NCBI GenBank assembly: GCA_031835245.1
Contig: JAVKOQ010000058.1
Coordinates: 173,335-237,334, forward strand
Source: Balamuthia mandrillaris
Lineage: Eukaryota; Discosea; Longamoebia; Balamuthiidae
Direction: 5' to 3'
Length of the DNA stretch: 64,000 bases
The notes beneath the pieces were generated by a model. It did not search any database, had not been told where the DNA came from, and saw only the letters and a program-made list of their open reading frames with translations. The translations under genes were made by a program, and so were the position numbers. Position 1 is the stretch's first letter. Each line of letters opens with the position of its first letter. Shown here piece by piece: positions 1-10,789 of the stretch.

Positions 1-643
1 TTCCTTACTCAGAACTTATCTGAGACACGTGTGCTGTGGACTCAGCTACTCCAGTGGCAAAGAAGAGGATAAAAAACGTTTCGATGACTTATGCCATCAG
101 AAGAGCAAACTGATGGAGATGATCAATTAACTGACCGCGATTTGCAAAGAAGAAAACGAGCCACTGTTCCAACTGCACTCGAATCTGCCTTTGCAACTTC
201 CGGTTAACACTCTGTCAACTCCTTATGTTTCTCCCAAGGGTGTTACCTCTGCAGGTGCTGCTGTGCCAAAGGTGGTGAAACCTCTGCCTGCTGTGTTCTC
301 CTCCAAGCATTTCTCGCTTTGCTCTGCCACGGAAACTTCTGAGGCTGGCTCCTTGTCTGAGAGTGGTTACGCTGAACCCTCAGCACTGGGCCATCCAGAA
401 CCTTCATCACCCGAAATGGCCTTGGGATAGGCTCATAGCCACCTTCCACGACCACTTTGGCAGCAGAAACCTGCAGAACGTGCTGCATACAGAGTTCTGT
501 CACTTCTCCTTCAAAACCAGAGAGTAGTGGCAGTGTGCACGCAGCGAGCAGCAGGAGCCATGTGGGATATGTTGGGACAAGTGAAGGTCAATGTGTTGGG
601 ATCGAACAAGTAGAGATCATTCAAGAATTCTCAGAGCATCGCC

Positions 644-1714
644 TTGGAACACGAATCCGCCTTGGAAGCCCAAAGCAAGAGAAAGCCCTCGAGACTTTTC
701 CCTCCGAGCAGCTTGAACCACAACAAGGGGACCAAGAACAGCAAACCTTGGTACTCTTTTCACTGTACGCACAGTCATTCGGACAAGGACTGCCGAGTCC
801 TCTCCAAGAAAAAGAGTGATGGATCCTCCTCCTCTTCCTCTTCTTCTACACCTGCTACCTCTTCTGGTGCTCCTCAAAGACCAGCTGGCGTCTGCTACAA
901 GTGCGGTAAGGCGGGACATATGGCAAATCATTGTCCTACTCATGGCACTTCTGCTAAGCCTCCAGCTTCTTTGCTTAACAGCATGCAGTCCCCTGTGACT
1001 GGTGTTTCTCTGGCTCCTCCTTCTGGCAGTGCAGCCTTCCCTTCTCCTTTTCCGGCTACTCCTTCTTTAAACAACATAGAAGAGAATCCCTTTCAGGAGT
1101 TTGAGCAAGCTGCAGCAGAGCTGTTCATGCTTGGTCTTGACGATCATGAAGCTCCTGCCTTCGATAACCCCTCTCCTGCTCCTGTTGCTGCTCCTATTAT
1201 GGTTCCGGCAACCTTGAACAAGCAAAGAGTTAGCAGGGTGAACACCAGCACCTCCTCTTCCTTTGTGGATCCTTCCCTTGTGGAACAGTTTCACCTCAAA
1301 ACGACCCACACTCAACAGGATGTGGTTCTGGGAGATGATTCCTCTGCCTCTGTGTCTGCCGTTGCCTCCCACATTCGTGTGGCGTGTGGTACTCGGAAGT
1401 TCTTCCACAACTTCCTCATTCTCAAGCTCTCTGGTTCTACTCAAGTGATCTTTGGCCAAGACATCCTTGATAGGATAGGCATTGGTCTGTTTGGAATTCC
1501 GGTCCGCTTCCCTGGCCCTAAGCCTTCAGCACCAGACAATAAGAACATTGCTTCTTCTGATAAGTACGTAGAGTCTCCTTTGCCTCCAGAACTTCAAAAG
1601 GCCATTGTAGACCGCATCAAGGACCTTCTTGAAGAGAACAGCGTATTCCTCAAGGTCCTTCCTGTCCGCTTCCAGAAGGGACAATCCGTTTGGATACCAG
1701 AGATCACCCTCTGA
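644..1714 (+). pseudogene. gag / protease portion of the gypsy element
   Basis: A 356-codon frame. It contains a nucleocapsid zinc knuckle of the CCHC type (CYKCGKAGHMANHC, nt about 892-935), typical of gag. Further on, VNTSTSSSF followed about 75 residues later by IFGQDILDRIGIG resembles the two conserved blocks of a retropepsin (DTG-type active site and the ILG-D block). The catalytic Asp position reads Asn, so the protease looks inactive. The frame runs on into the linker before RT and stops at 1714, in the middle of the polyprotein. The Ser/Pro/Ala-rich stretch between knuckle and protease is an ordinary gag linker. I see no true start context; the first Met simply follows the preceding stop. 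Confidence 0.8.
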
Positions 1715-2109
1715 TATTCAAACATCAGTATCCTATACCAGAAGTCTGGCATTCCTCCATCAATGAGCAGCTCGAAGAGTGGTACCGCCACAAGGTTATT
1801 GTGGATGCTCCCATGGACTCGCCATGGAATTCGACCATTCTTTGCGTCCCTAAGAAGGATGCTAATGGCAATTGGACTTCAGCCTGTACCTGCATTGATC
1901 CATGAGCTATCAACTCTATCATTGTGGATATCCACTTCCATATTCCTAGTATCCTTGCTGTCATAGAGTACATCCTTGGCTTCCATATCACCAGCTCACT
2001 AGATTTAGTGTGGAGCTTCATGCAGCTTCTAATCTTTGTGCCTCACCAGATCAAGCTCACCTTCACCTGGTGAGGGCGCTGCTACTGCTTTCGTGGAGCT
2101 CCCTTTGGG
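1690..2109 (+). pseudogene. Reverse transcriptase N-terminal half, frame-broken
   Basis: Frame fragments encode the fingers of a Ty3-type RT: a PIPE-like block, INEQLEEWYRHKVIVDAPMD, then SPWNSTILCVPKKDANGNW and a CIDP ending that corresponds to the conserved R-x-C-x-D-Y-R region. A stop at 1903-1905 and a further frame change near 2070 separate it from the palm. The palm continues in the next ORF, with FRGAPFG-like sequence at about 2090-2110 and the YIDD active-site box at about 2185-2200. The RT is thus recognisable along its whole length but interrupted at least twice. Confidence 0.8.
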
Positions 2110-4278
2110 GTGAAGATCGTTCCGGCCACTATGCAGCGTCTCCTTGCCCCTGTGCTTAAGGACCTCGCTGACTGCACCGCACACTATATTGATGATTGCC
2201 TCAACCAAGCGAAGCTTTCCAATGTGCTCATCAATAGAGGCAGAGCGGGAAAAGATGTGCGACCCTTTTGGAACAAGAACTGCGATGAAGCTATCAGTGC
2301 CCTTCACCGTATCCTCAGCTCTCCTCTGGTTCTGAGCAAGCCGGACCCCAGTCTTCCGTTCCTTGTTGGTACCGATGCTTCCCAATATGGCGTTGGTGCT
2401 GTGCTCTATCAAGAGTCTGCTGATGGTATTCGCCGTTATCTTGCCTTTGCTAGCCGTGTCCTCAACTCTGCTCAACGCAACTATCCTGCCACGAAATGTG
2501 AGCTTCTTGCTGTGGTCTTTGCCCTCCACCAGTTCCGCTGTTGGCTGTGGGGTCGCCGCTTTACCTTGTTCACAGACCACAAGGCCTTGTCGTATCTCTT
2601 TACGGCCAAGCATTCTTCTTTCATGCTTAATCATTGGGCTTTCTTGCTGCTCCAGTTTGACTTCAACATCATCCACCAGCCTGGTGTTCAGATGGTCTTG
2701 GAAGATGCGCTTTCCCACCTCTACCAGCCCAACTTTTGGGAGGAAGATGGTCTGGCTCCACCAGTAGTTCCAAACGAAGTCAAAACCTTGGCTCTGGTAA
2801 AGAGGCAACGCAACATTCCAAGAGTTCCTTCCTTGTCCATGCTTGACGTCTCTCAGCACCCTCCAGTTGCTCCGTCAAGAGAACTCATCTGTTACATCAA
2901 GCTGTTTTTGGACAAAAAGGCCCCTTCTTTCATGGAAGAACAACAGGAGTTACTCTCCCGCCTCCATCTCGCTGGCCATGAAGGTGCTGCCAATCTCTTC
3001 AACAAGGTCTGGAACGAAGGTTTCTTCTGGCCTTCCCTTCAGGCTGATTGCTTCGCTACTACCCATTCGTGTGATGCCTGCCTTTGTTTCAACATTGCCA
3101 GGCATGGTTTTCATCCTCTGAAAACCATCTCCACCACTTTTCCCTTCAAACACATTGCCTTGGACCTGTTTGGCCTGCTCGCCACCGATGAATCTGGTTT
3201 CTGTTATGTTTTGGTGGTCACCAACATTGCCACCAGGTTTACCCTTCTCCGCCCTTTGGTTAACAGGACAGTGGCTGCTACCACCAGTGCCTTCTATGGG
3301 GTCATATGCAATTTTGGCTTTCCCAAGATTGTACAGTCAGACAACGGCTCTGAGTTTGTCAATGAGACCATGGCTACTATCAAGGCTATCTCTGGCTTCG
3401 ACCACAGATTTATTGCTGCCTATCACCCGCGAGCCAATGGTGCTGCTGAGGCCCATGTCAAGCTTGCCAAGTCCGCCCTAATGAAGCTGGTCTCTTCCGA
3501 TTGGAGTCACTGGTCCACCTTCCTTCCAGCTGCCCAATTTGCGATCAATCAAAGGCTGACCTCCAGGCATAAATTGACTCCCTTTAAGCTCTTTCTTGGA
3601 CGCCCTGTCAACCTTCCGAGTGATTTTTCCAACGTGGAATCCAATCCCCTTCCTGAGGCTGACCGCCTTGCACAAATTGCCAAGTTGCATTCTGTTGTCT
3701 GGCCTGCTGCTTTTGATGCTACTGACCTCTACAACCAGATTGTGTCTGTGACGCATGACTCTTCTGTTTCCTTATTTGAATTCAAGCCAGGTGACACTGT
3801 TATGCTTCGTCATTCTGCTGCCACCTCCAAGATGGATCCGAAGTATCTCGGCCCCTTCTCTGTCAAACGCAGAACCAAGAGTGGTGCATATATACTAGTG
3901 GATGTTACTGGCAACGAGTTGAAAGATCGTATTCCTCCTTCTCTTCTTAAGCTAGTTCCCCCTCTCCCTTCTGGTTCCTTGATACTCCTATCCTCTACTC
4001 CAGTTCTTCCTGATAAGACCGATTTGGAATCTCAAGCCGACCCTGATGCTTCTGATGATGTTAATTCCAAGTCTGATGATGATAACAATGATGATTACTC
4101 CAAGTCCTACGAAGTTAGCAAGGTGCTAGACCACTGTGGACCTGCCAACCGCCGAGAATACAAGGTCAGATGGAAAGGCTACTCTCCTAAGTACGACCTC
4201 TGGATTCCAGTCAAGAACTTTGATGATCTTCGACCTGTCAATACCTACTGGAAGAAGCTTTGTTTGAAAAGGGGGTGA
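2110..4278 (+). pseudogene. pol C-terminal two thirds: RT palm, RNase H, integrase, chromodomain
   Basis: A 722-codon open frame. In order: the end of RT with YIDD; an RT/RNase H junction with FLVGTDASQYGVGAVLYQ (Ty3-type RNase H, catalytic Asp in TDAS), TKCELLAVVFAL and LFTDHKAL; an integrase zinc-binding HHCC region (HEGAANLF then CDAC); an integrase core with LDLFG, VQSDNGSEF and the E in AAEAHVK (D,D35E triad); and a C-terminal chromodomain (YEVSKVLDH then YKVRWKGYSPKYDLW). An acidic Asp/Ser-rich linker precedes the chromodomain. The frame ends with TGA just before the purine tract and LTR. The start is an internal Met, so this is the intact tail of a broken polyprotein. Confidence 0.92.
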
Positions 4279-4615
4279 TGTTGGAAAACTCCAACATAAT
4301 AGCCCTTCTTCTCTTCCTGTCGACCTCTCCCTCATGCCTGTCAACCTGAGGAAACCTCTTGGTGTCCAACTTCTCCTTTCTTGAACTTCTCCTTTCTTGT
4401 TGTTTTCTGTCTCTGCCCTTTTATGCTGATATTCTCTGTTCTTCTTTTTTGGATAATTGTTCTAGCTTAAATACTGCCTCTCCTTGCTTCTTCTTCTTCT
4501 TCTTTTTCCTCTCAGGACAACTTACAACAAAACACAAGATACTTTACTATCACTTGTACTCTTCACTTTTAGTAAATTAAGTTCAAGTCTCATACTTACT
4601 TTATCTCCACCATCA
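4279..4615 (+). repeat. 3' LTR of the gypsy element
   Basis: The LTR begins with TGTTGG in a short inverted repeat (TGTTGGAAAACTCCAACA), immediately after the polypurine tract, as expected for a Ty3/gypsy LTR. The right edge is judged from similarity to a second remnant at 16295-16392, which shares the block around ACTTTACTATCACTTGTACT and the following AT-rich part. No second LTR lies inside the window to fix the end precisely, so the right boundary may be off by tens of bases. Confidence 0.75.
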
Positions 4616-4940
4616 TTCCTGTTCTTATTTTTTATGACAATTTATCCATCAAATTATTGTACTTATTTATTGTAATATATGTAATGAGCTGCGCCATACA
4701 GCGCAGCTCTGTTTGTTTTTTCAATATTTTATTTTTTTTCCAAAAAATTTATTTTTGTTTATTAAACAAGAAAATCAAAAATATATGATAAAATTGGTGA
4801 AGAAACTATTCAATGATACCAATTTGATAACTAAAGGAAAAGAACTTTATTTGAGTGAAGAAAAGAGAGAAGAGAGAATGGGAAAGGTATATGGAAGAGT
4901 GGTATAACAAATAAATTATTTCAATATCAAAAAGTGTTTA
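4616..4940. other. AT-rich flank with one satellite palindrome
   Basis: No credible coding region. At 4688-4711 there is a single copy of the palindromic core found in the satellite (TGCGCCATACAGCGCA within a longer imperfect palindrome GAGCTGCG...CGCAGCTC). The string ATGGAAGAGTGGTATAA at about 4890-4906 recurs at about 16578-16594, showing that the flank of the LTR is part of an older duplicated segment. Confidence 0.6.
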
Positions 4941-5480
4941 GTAATAAAAGTTTATTTGCTCTGAGAGCAACACCAATCTATACATAAAAAGTAAGCCTTG
5001 TACATACATAGTGTACTCTTACTTTTCTTACTCCCTCATCCTCAATGCCTTCCCAATTGTTACTCAATTCACAAGTGAAAGGTGTTGAATGAGATTTCAG
5101 ACCAACTTTGTATCATCTAGCTATCCTTTTCTTTCCCTTTCCTTTCTTCTCTTTTCCTTGCTTACATTACTTCCAAAGACTGATAAAATGCAGAAGAACT
5201 TCCATGCTTCCAACTTGCTCTTGCTGCCCATAATCTCCAGACTCGTTTACAACTTTGCTTACATTGTTCCATCTCTTGAGCTCTGTTACATTTCTTTCCA
5301 CTTGACAGGAGCTTTGTTGTACAGTCTTCTATAATCAGCTTTCTGACTTGTTCTTCACTTCCATTGTCCACACTCCAGATTCTAAAGCGATCTTCCCAAA
5401 GGTTAGGACACCTTAACAGGAAGTGTTCTGCTGTTTCTTCCTCAGCATCACAAGCAGGGCACTTGCTATCCTCCTCAAAA
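4941..5480 (-). mobile_element. 3' fragment of a LINE (non-LTR) retrotransposon
   Basis: Read on the minus strand, 5480-5340 encodes a zinc-binding pattern CPACDAEEETAEHFLLRCPNL with a following WEDRFRIW. This is the conserved C-terminal Cys/His motif found after the RT of many LINE ORF2 proteins. It continues into a 70-residue tail, then about 220 bp of 3' UTR ending in AATAAACTTTTATTACT. The 3' UTR (4941-5105) is repeated at 14104-14280. The element is truncated at its 5' end near 5480, as is usual for LINE insertions. Confidence 0.75.
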
Positions 5481-5939
5481 AGTGTTTATATTCATAATTT
5501 ATTTTCAATATAAATATTTAAAAAAATAAAAGAATATATTGTAAATATAGTTATTTTTGTGTTTATTATTTTTTTTTTGAAGGAAAAAATAATTTTGGAA
5601 ATAAGAAAACCTTTTTTTTATTCTTTTTATAAAATGAAAAATAATATTTTTGTGATAGAAAAATAATTTTTTTAAGGCCCCAAAAATAATTTTTTTTGCC
5701 ATATAATCCAAGTGTGAAGCAAAAGGAGATTCTCCTTTTTGTTTGTACTGTGTTGTTTGCTAATACAGAAAGCTTGTATAAGAGGGTATTGGCTGTGCTG
5801 TATGACCCAAGATCTGCCCTTCACAATGAAGGTTGCTAAATTCTTTGTTGAAAGGAAAGGGCACTTTTGCATCGTATGACGCACTCAACACTCTTGCTTG
5901 CTAGAAAAATTTGAAAAAATTTGCTTTTCATTGGATAGG
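5481..5939. other. Very AT-rich spacer, no gene
   Basis: Runs of A and T dominate 5490-5700; the short frames there are low-complexity. At about 5785-5815 and 5860-5885 there are decayed copies of the satellite core (GGCTGTGCTGTATGACCC). I see no gene here. Confidence 0.6.
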
Positions 5940-6890
5940 AAGGATAGCCAATGCCTTTTATACAATAGTAGAGAGAGCTGAAGAGGACTGATTTGCACTG
6001 CACAGCCTAGCCAATGCCAGCCATACAAAAGAAAAGAGAGCAGAAAAGGGCTAATCTGTGCTGTATGGTGCAGCTCATGCCTGCCATACAAAAGAAAAAA
6101 TTGTGGAAAAAGGCTGATCTGCACCGTACAGTGCAGCCCATGCCCCTCATACAAAAGAAAAGAGAGTGGGAAAGGGCTGATTTGCACCATATAGTGCAGC
6201 CAATGCCTGTGAAACAAAAGAAAAAATTGAGGAAAAGGGCTGATCTGCACTGTACAGCACAGCTCATGCCTGCCATACAAAAGAAAAAATTGTGAAAAAA
6301 GGCTGATCTGCGCCATATGGCGCAGCCTATTCCTGCCATACAAAAGAAAAAATTGTGGAAAAAGGCTAATCTGCACCATATGGCGCAGCCCATGCTTGTC
6401 ATACAAAAGAAAAGAGAGCGGAAAAGGGCTGATCTGCGCCGTATGGTGCAGCCCATGCCTGTCATATAAAAGAAAAGAGAGCAGAAAAGGGCTGATCTGT
6501 GCTGCACAGTGTAGCCAATGCTAGCCATACAAAAGAAAAGAGAGCAGAAAAGGGCTGATCTGCGCCATACAGCACAGCCCATTCCTGCCATACAAAAGAA
6601 AAGAGAGCAGAAAAAGGCTGATCTGCGCCATACGGTGCAGCTCATGCCTGCCATACAAAAGAAAAGAGAGCAGAAGAGGGCTGATCTGCACTGCACAGCG
6701 TAGCCAATGCCAGCCATACAAAAGAAAAGAGAGCAGAAAAGGGCTGATTTGTGCCATACGGTGCAGCTCATGCCTGCCATACAAAAGGGTTGATCTGCAC
6801 TGTACAGTTGATGCCAGCCATACAAAAGAAAAGAGAGTGAGAAAGGGCTGATCTGCGCCGTACAGTGCAGCCAACGCACTAGTCTCAAAA
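5940..6890. repeat. 63-bp tandem satellite with a 16-bp palindromic core
   Basis: About 15 head-to-tail units. Aligning on the C of CCATACAAAAG gives 5959, 6022, 6085, 6148, 6211, 6274, 6337, 6400, 6463, 6526, 6589, 6652, 6715 and 6778, an exact 63-bp period, then one shortened unit of 41 bp at 6819. Each unit reads roughly GCTGATCTGCGCCATATGGCGCAGCCCATGCCTGCCATACAAAAGAAA plus a GAGAGCAGAAAAGG-type tail. The core TGCGCCATATGGCGCA at 6309-6324 is a perfect palindrome, and other units are its CpG-decayed versions. Because 63 is a multiple of 3, long frames run through on both strands (up to 329 codons on the minus strand). I regard those as consequences of the period, not genes. Confidence 0.93.
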
Positions 6891-7356
6891 TTTGAATGCA
6901 AGCAAAAAAACAAAAGAAAAAGGGATAATGGCATAGCAATGCTGGTCTCTCTTTCAAACAAAATGCAGGTTGAACAGATTTGACAACTGAGAACAATACA
7001 AACCGTTATGCCTCACAGTCCTTTCACAAGTTGAACTCAAAAGAAAGAATTATGAGGTTGGATGTAAGAAAGCACATTCAAGCCCCTTTATTATGGGAAC
7101 AAAAAGCTTTCAAATTTCCTTTAACTTGCTGTCACTTCTTCCAGCACCATATCAGCAATGCTCTCTGTCATTGGTTGTCCTCCACAAAGTCTGCAGCAAA
7201 TCACAGCGATTTGACTACCAATTAAACGAAATTCAAAAGAAAAAAAAGAGGGCCAAAAGCAAAACAAACTCCCAAAATTTTAGTTTGTCACAAAAGTGCA
7301 CAACCATTCACACTGTTCACACATATTCCTTGCTTTTTATTTTTGCTGTTGTGGTT
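6891..7356. other. Non-repetitive spacer upstream of the ParB-like gene
   Basis: The satellite ends near 6890. The stretch has only short frames without recognisable domains. It presumably holds the promoter and 5' UTR of the following gene; I do not see a clear TATA box. Confidence 0.4.
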
Positions 7357-10300
7357 ATGTCGGACAACAAGAGATTGACAGTGAAAGAACTGCGGCAAAG
7401 GATCGAGGACCTCAGTGGACAATGGATCACCAAGGACTCCAAATCTGTCTTATCGCACAAATTGCAAGTGCTACAAACTCCTACGTCAAATCCTTCTTCC
7501 AACCAACCATTGGACCTCTCGGAAACAGATGAAGGCTCATCTTCCTCCCCGTCCAACAGGTAAAACAACTTCAAGCTATCACTATGAAAGGTTTGTGCTT
7601 GTATTTTTGTGTTATAGTCAATGACTGAACGGCCACTATTCGCTTTGCTTCTTTCTTCCTCAAGAGAGAAGGGCCAGTCCAGCTCCATCCTACTTTTGCC
7701 CTTTCTCTTCTCTCATCCAAATTATTATTTGAAGGGATGGTGTTGACTGCACTGTACAGCACAGATCAGCCCTTCAGCTCATTTGCTGCACCAAACGGCA
7801 CAGTTCAGCCCTTCAAATCCTCTAGTACTTTAGAAGGGAAATCATTGGCTGCACCATATGACGCAGCTTAGCCCTTCAAACCTCTGGTATTTTTGAAGGG
7901 TGTTGGCTGCGCCATATGGCACAGATCTGCCTGAAAGATCAACACTTTCCTTTTATAGTTTGGGTGATGATTGCGCCATATGGCACAGATCACAACTGCT
8001 GCCTTAATTTCTTGTTTGGCTGGCAAGAAAAGGTTATAGGCTGCACCGTATGACGCAGCTCATGCCTTTGGCCTTTTTCTCTCTTGTTGACTAGTTGAAG
8101 GGCATTGGCTGTGCCATATGACGCAGCGGATACCCTCCACAGTTTTTCTTTTAACTTTGTACTGTCATTAACTTCTTATGTTTTATCAGGTTGGCATTGA
8201 CCTCAGACCAGAAGGGTTGAATAAGCTGCTGGCCACATTCAACTCAGGTGGCATTTTGTCTTTTGATGAACACTCTTCTTTATTATTGATGGAAATGCCC
8301 TCAGCTCTGTGGGTGCATCCAGAAAGCAATCAACAAGAATATGTATATCTTGGAGGTAACCATCAATGTGCAGCAGCCCATGTATTGTACTGTGAAAACT
8401 CTCCAAAGCTGAAGGAGTTAACTTGGAGGGCCAAAGTGCTGCCATTTAATGGCAAACAACTTCCAAGTGTGGCTGTCTTGGACAAGGTACAATACCTTGG
8501 AGTTTTATGTTGTTTTTTCTGTTTTTTAACACGGTGACTTACTCATATTTCTTGGAAGTTGTCTGCCTGGGACAACCTGGTGTTGTCCGAAGGAGTCAAT
8601 CAAGAGACAGAATGGGATATGGTCTGTTTTGTGTACAATCATCTCACAAAAACACCAGAGGAGCTGTTACATTATCTGGTAGGATGGTCCTTCTTTGGTT
8701 GCAGGCAAGCTCTGAAATGATTGCTCATTTTCTCTTTTTTGTGTTGGAGAGGAGGGGGTTTTGTATTTTAGAATTCACAAACTGCCTCCCAAGATGCCCA
8801 TAATGCTCTCACCTTTGATCATGTTCAATGTTTGAAAACAGTGGCAAACAAAATGCAGAAATTCCCAGAGTCTTGGAGTTATATTCAGGAGAAGGACAAA
8901 GAAAAGGGGGGCTGGGTGTTTACTCCTTATCACTTGAGAGAGAAAATGCCAAGCTCCTTATCAGATGAAACCTTGTTGGCAGCCTTGAAAGAGATATGGG
9001 CAAGGCACCTTGAGGATCCCAAGGAAGAATGTTCTGTAACCATCATGAGATGGTTTTGGTGAAGGAGGTGGAGAGGATTGAGGTGTAGTGGTGTTTGAGT
9101 GGAATGGAGGAGAAGCTGGTTCATCAGAGGGTATGTATTGCTACCAGCAAGGAATGAATAAATGAATGAAAGATAGCTATTGAAAGGAAAAAAAAAAGAA
9201 AAGCAAAAAACAACAACCAAAGACCTCTTCCAAACACCAGGCCAAAAAAGCAAAAAACCATCATCGTGGCAGACCCAAACTCAACACTCCTCCTCAACCC
9301 TCCAAACAATTGGCCCACCAACTCAACAAATGGGGAAAGGATGTGCTTGCTTCTCATTCCCCTCCTACCAAGTTCAAAGTGAACATTTATGATAATTTAC
9401 CAACACATGCTCCCTTGATGCTTGATTCCTTGGGAGTACACTGCCAAAGTAAGTCTTTTTTGGGTTATTTTTTCCAAAGAACTCAGATTGCTGTCTGTCT
9501 AATTTTCTCTCATTCTTCCCAGACCATTATGTGGAAAGGGTTTTGTTGATAACTACCCATTATAATCACTTGCACTTGGCCATGAATCAAATCAATGCCA
9601 AAAAACAAAAGCAACATCAGCTTTTGATTAACTTGAAGCTAGAAACAGTTCTTGTTTTTGGGTACAAACCTCACCATTCCAAGCATAACAACAAACCACA
9701 ATGGTGTGAGAATGGCATGTTTGTGGCAGTGTGGAACAAAGGCCAAACATAGTTGCAGGATGATTCTAGTTCGATTACTTCTTCTCTTGTTGGCCTTGGA
9801 GACATGGCAACCAACTTCAGTGGTGATTCCAATCAAGGGACCTCAAGCTCAGGAAGGACAAGTGGCTGATCAGGCGAATCTCTCTTCTTCTCCTGTTCCT
9901 CCTTTAAATGTGTATCATTATTTGCTGAACACATTCACAGAGCCTAAAGATGTGGTGTTGGCCTTTAATTCCACAACAGGTTGTTTGCCTGCAGTTTGTT
10001 TGGAAAGTAAGTTCATCCTTTTGTTTTTCCTTTCCTTGTTTCTTTTGGTAATGAACTAAAACATTTATAAATGTTAGCAATGCGTCATTTTGTGGCCTTG
10101 TTTCCTGGTTCTAGAGCCACAAACTTAGCAGAGCATGCAAAATTATTAGCAACCACTGTGTTGGATAGAAACAAGGTGCAAAAAGGCTTAGTTGCTTGGA
10201 AGAAAAAACAAAAAGTTCTGAAAGAAGATTTAGTACCAAAAAATGCAGATGATGAAGATGATGAAGTTCCAAAAGATAGTAATCAATCTGAAGAGGAAGA

Positions 10301-10592
10301 TGAAGAACTTCCAAAGCTTACCTCCAAAAACCACAAAAAATCAAAAGCACAACAAAATGAAAAAGAAAAAAGTAAAGAAGTAGAAGTAGAAGAAGAAGAA
10401 GAAAAAGAAGGAGAAGAAAAAGAAGGAGAAGAAGAAGAAGAAAAAGAAAGAGAAGAAGAAGAACAAGAAGATACAGAAAGTAAAAAGAACAATAATAATA
10501 GTGATGAGGATTTTTCAGATTCTGATAGCAACACATCTTCTCAATCAACCAAATCAAAAAAAGATAAAGGAAAAGACAAATTAGACAAATAA
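7357..10592 (+). CDS. Multi-exon gene: ParB-like domain plus methyltransferase-like C-terminal part (possibly degenerate)
   Basis: Proposed exons: 7357-7559 (SAP-like, LTVKELRQRIEDLSG), 8190-8486, 8559-8678, 8772-9035, about 9187-9448, 9523 to about 9725, about 9759-10006 and 10078-10592. Exons 2-4 join in phase 0. They encode YVYLGGNHQCAAAHVL followed by KVLPFNGKQLP and LVLSEGVNQETEWDMVCF, which resembles the ParB/sulfiredoxin-like fold (the GNHR box and the N/E helix). Exon 5 has an AT-hook-like HHRGRPKL. The 9523 exon carries VLVFGYKPHHS, and exon 7 DVVLAFNSTTGCLPAVCLE spliced to TMRHFVALFPG is like the SAM-binding motif of N4/N6 amino-methyltransferases. ParB-plus-methylase fusions are familiar in phages and bacteria. 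The tail is Lys/Glu/Ser-rich. Weak points: exon 1 does not join exon 2 in frame, and the frame shifts near 9850. This may be a young pseudogene, or my exon ends may be wrong. No DPPY-type box was found. Confidence 0.55.
7735..8135. repeat. Seven dispersed copies of the satellite palindrome inside the first intron
   Basis: Cores begin near 7748, 7788, 7850, 7909, 7972, 8042 and 8111, about 40-70 bp apart. Examples are TGCGCCATATGGCACA (7909) and TGCACCGTATGACGCA (8042). They are interspersed with GAAGGG/CCCTTC arms. They look like an old, diverged stretch of the 63-bp satellite caught in, or colonising, the 630-bp intron between 7560 and 8189. Confidence 0.8.
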
Positions 10593-10789
10593 ATTCTGTT
10601 TTTGAAATATCAACTTTCAAACAACAATAATAAAAATGTTTTCTTTAATATTTATAAAATACTATGCTATTCATATAAAAAATAATTTATGATTTTCCTT
10701 ATTAAAAAAAATTTGAAAAAAAATTATTTTTGATTTTGGAAAAATATTTAAAAAATTATTTTTTGCCTTTTCCTCTGCCACCCATAGCT
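10593..10789. other. AT-rich 3' flank, no gene
   Basis: Nearly pure A/T with two short repeated AAAATTATTTTT-like blocks; probably the 3' UTR and spacer after the ParB-like gene. Confidence 0.5.

Larger units (their letters stand above)
1..4278 (+). mobile_element. Degenerate Ty3/gypsy chromovirus-type retrotransposon (internal region)
   Basis: The parts follow the Ty3/gypsy order: gag with a CCHC zinc knuckle, a protease remnant, reverse transcriptase, RNase H, integrase and a C-terminal chromodomain, then a purine-rich tract (4267-4275) directly before the 3' LTR. The 5' LTR and start of gag lie left of the window. Reading frames are interrupted several times: in positions 1-640 gag-like sequence is scattered over frames, the gag/protease frame closes at 1714, and the RT is split between 1690 and 2200. 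From 2110 onward the frame stays open for 722 codons. The element is therefore dead as it stands, but the last two thirds are well preserved, so decay is moderate. A chromodomain at the end of integrase typically directs insertion into heterochromatin in this clade. Confidence 0.93.

Noticed and set aside
5940-6890. CRISPR-like array of regular repeats
   Set aside because: The units are contiguous 63-bp tandem copies without unique spacers, in a eukaryotic genome with no cas genes. It is a satellite.
6007-6996. 329-codon minus-strand ORF with MAGIGCAVQCRSALFCSLFF-like repeats
   Set aside because: The 63-bp satellite period is a multiple of three and lacks stop triplets in this frame. Frames on both strands are open, and no start context or splice pattern supports translation.
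10318-10620. Leu/Phe-rich minus-strand ORF
   Set aside because: Antisense of the Lys/Glu-rich tail of the ParB-like gene.
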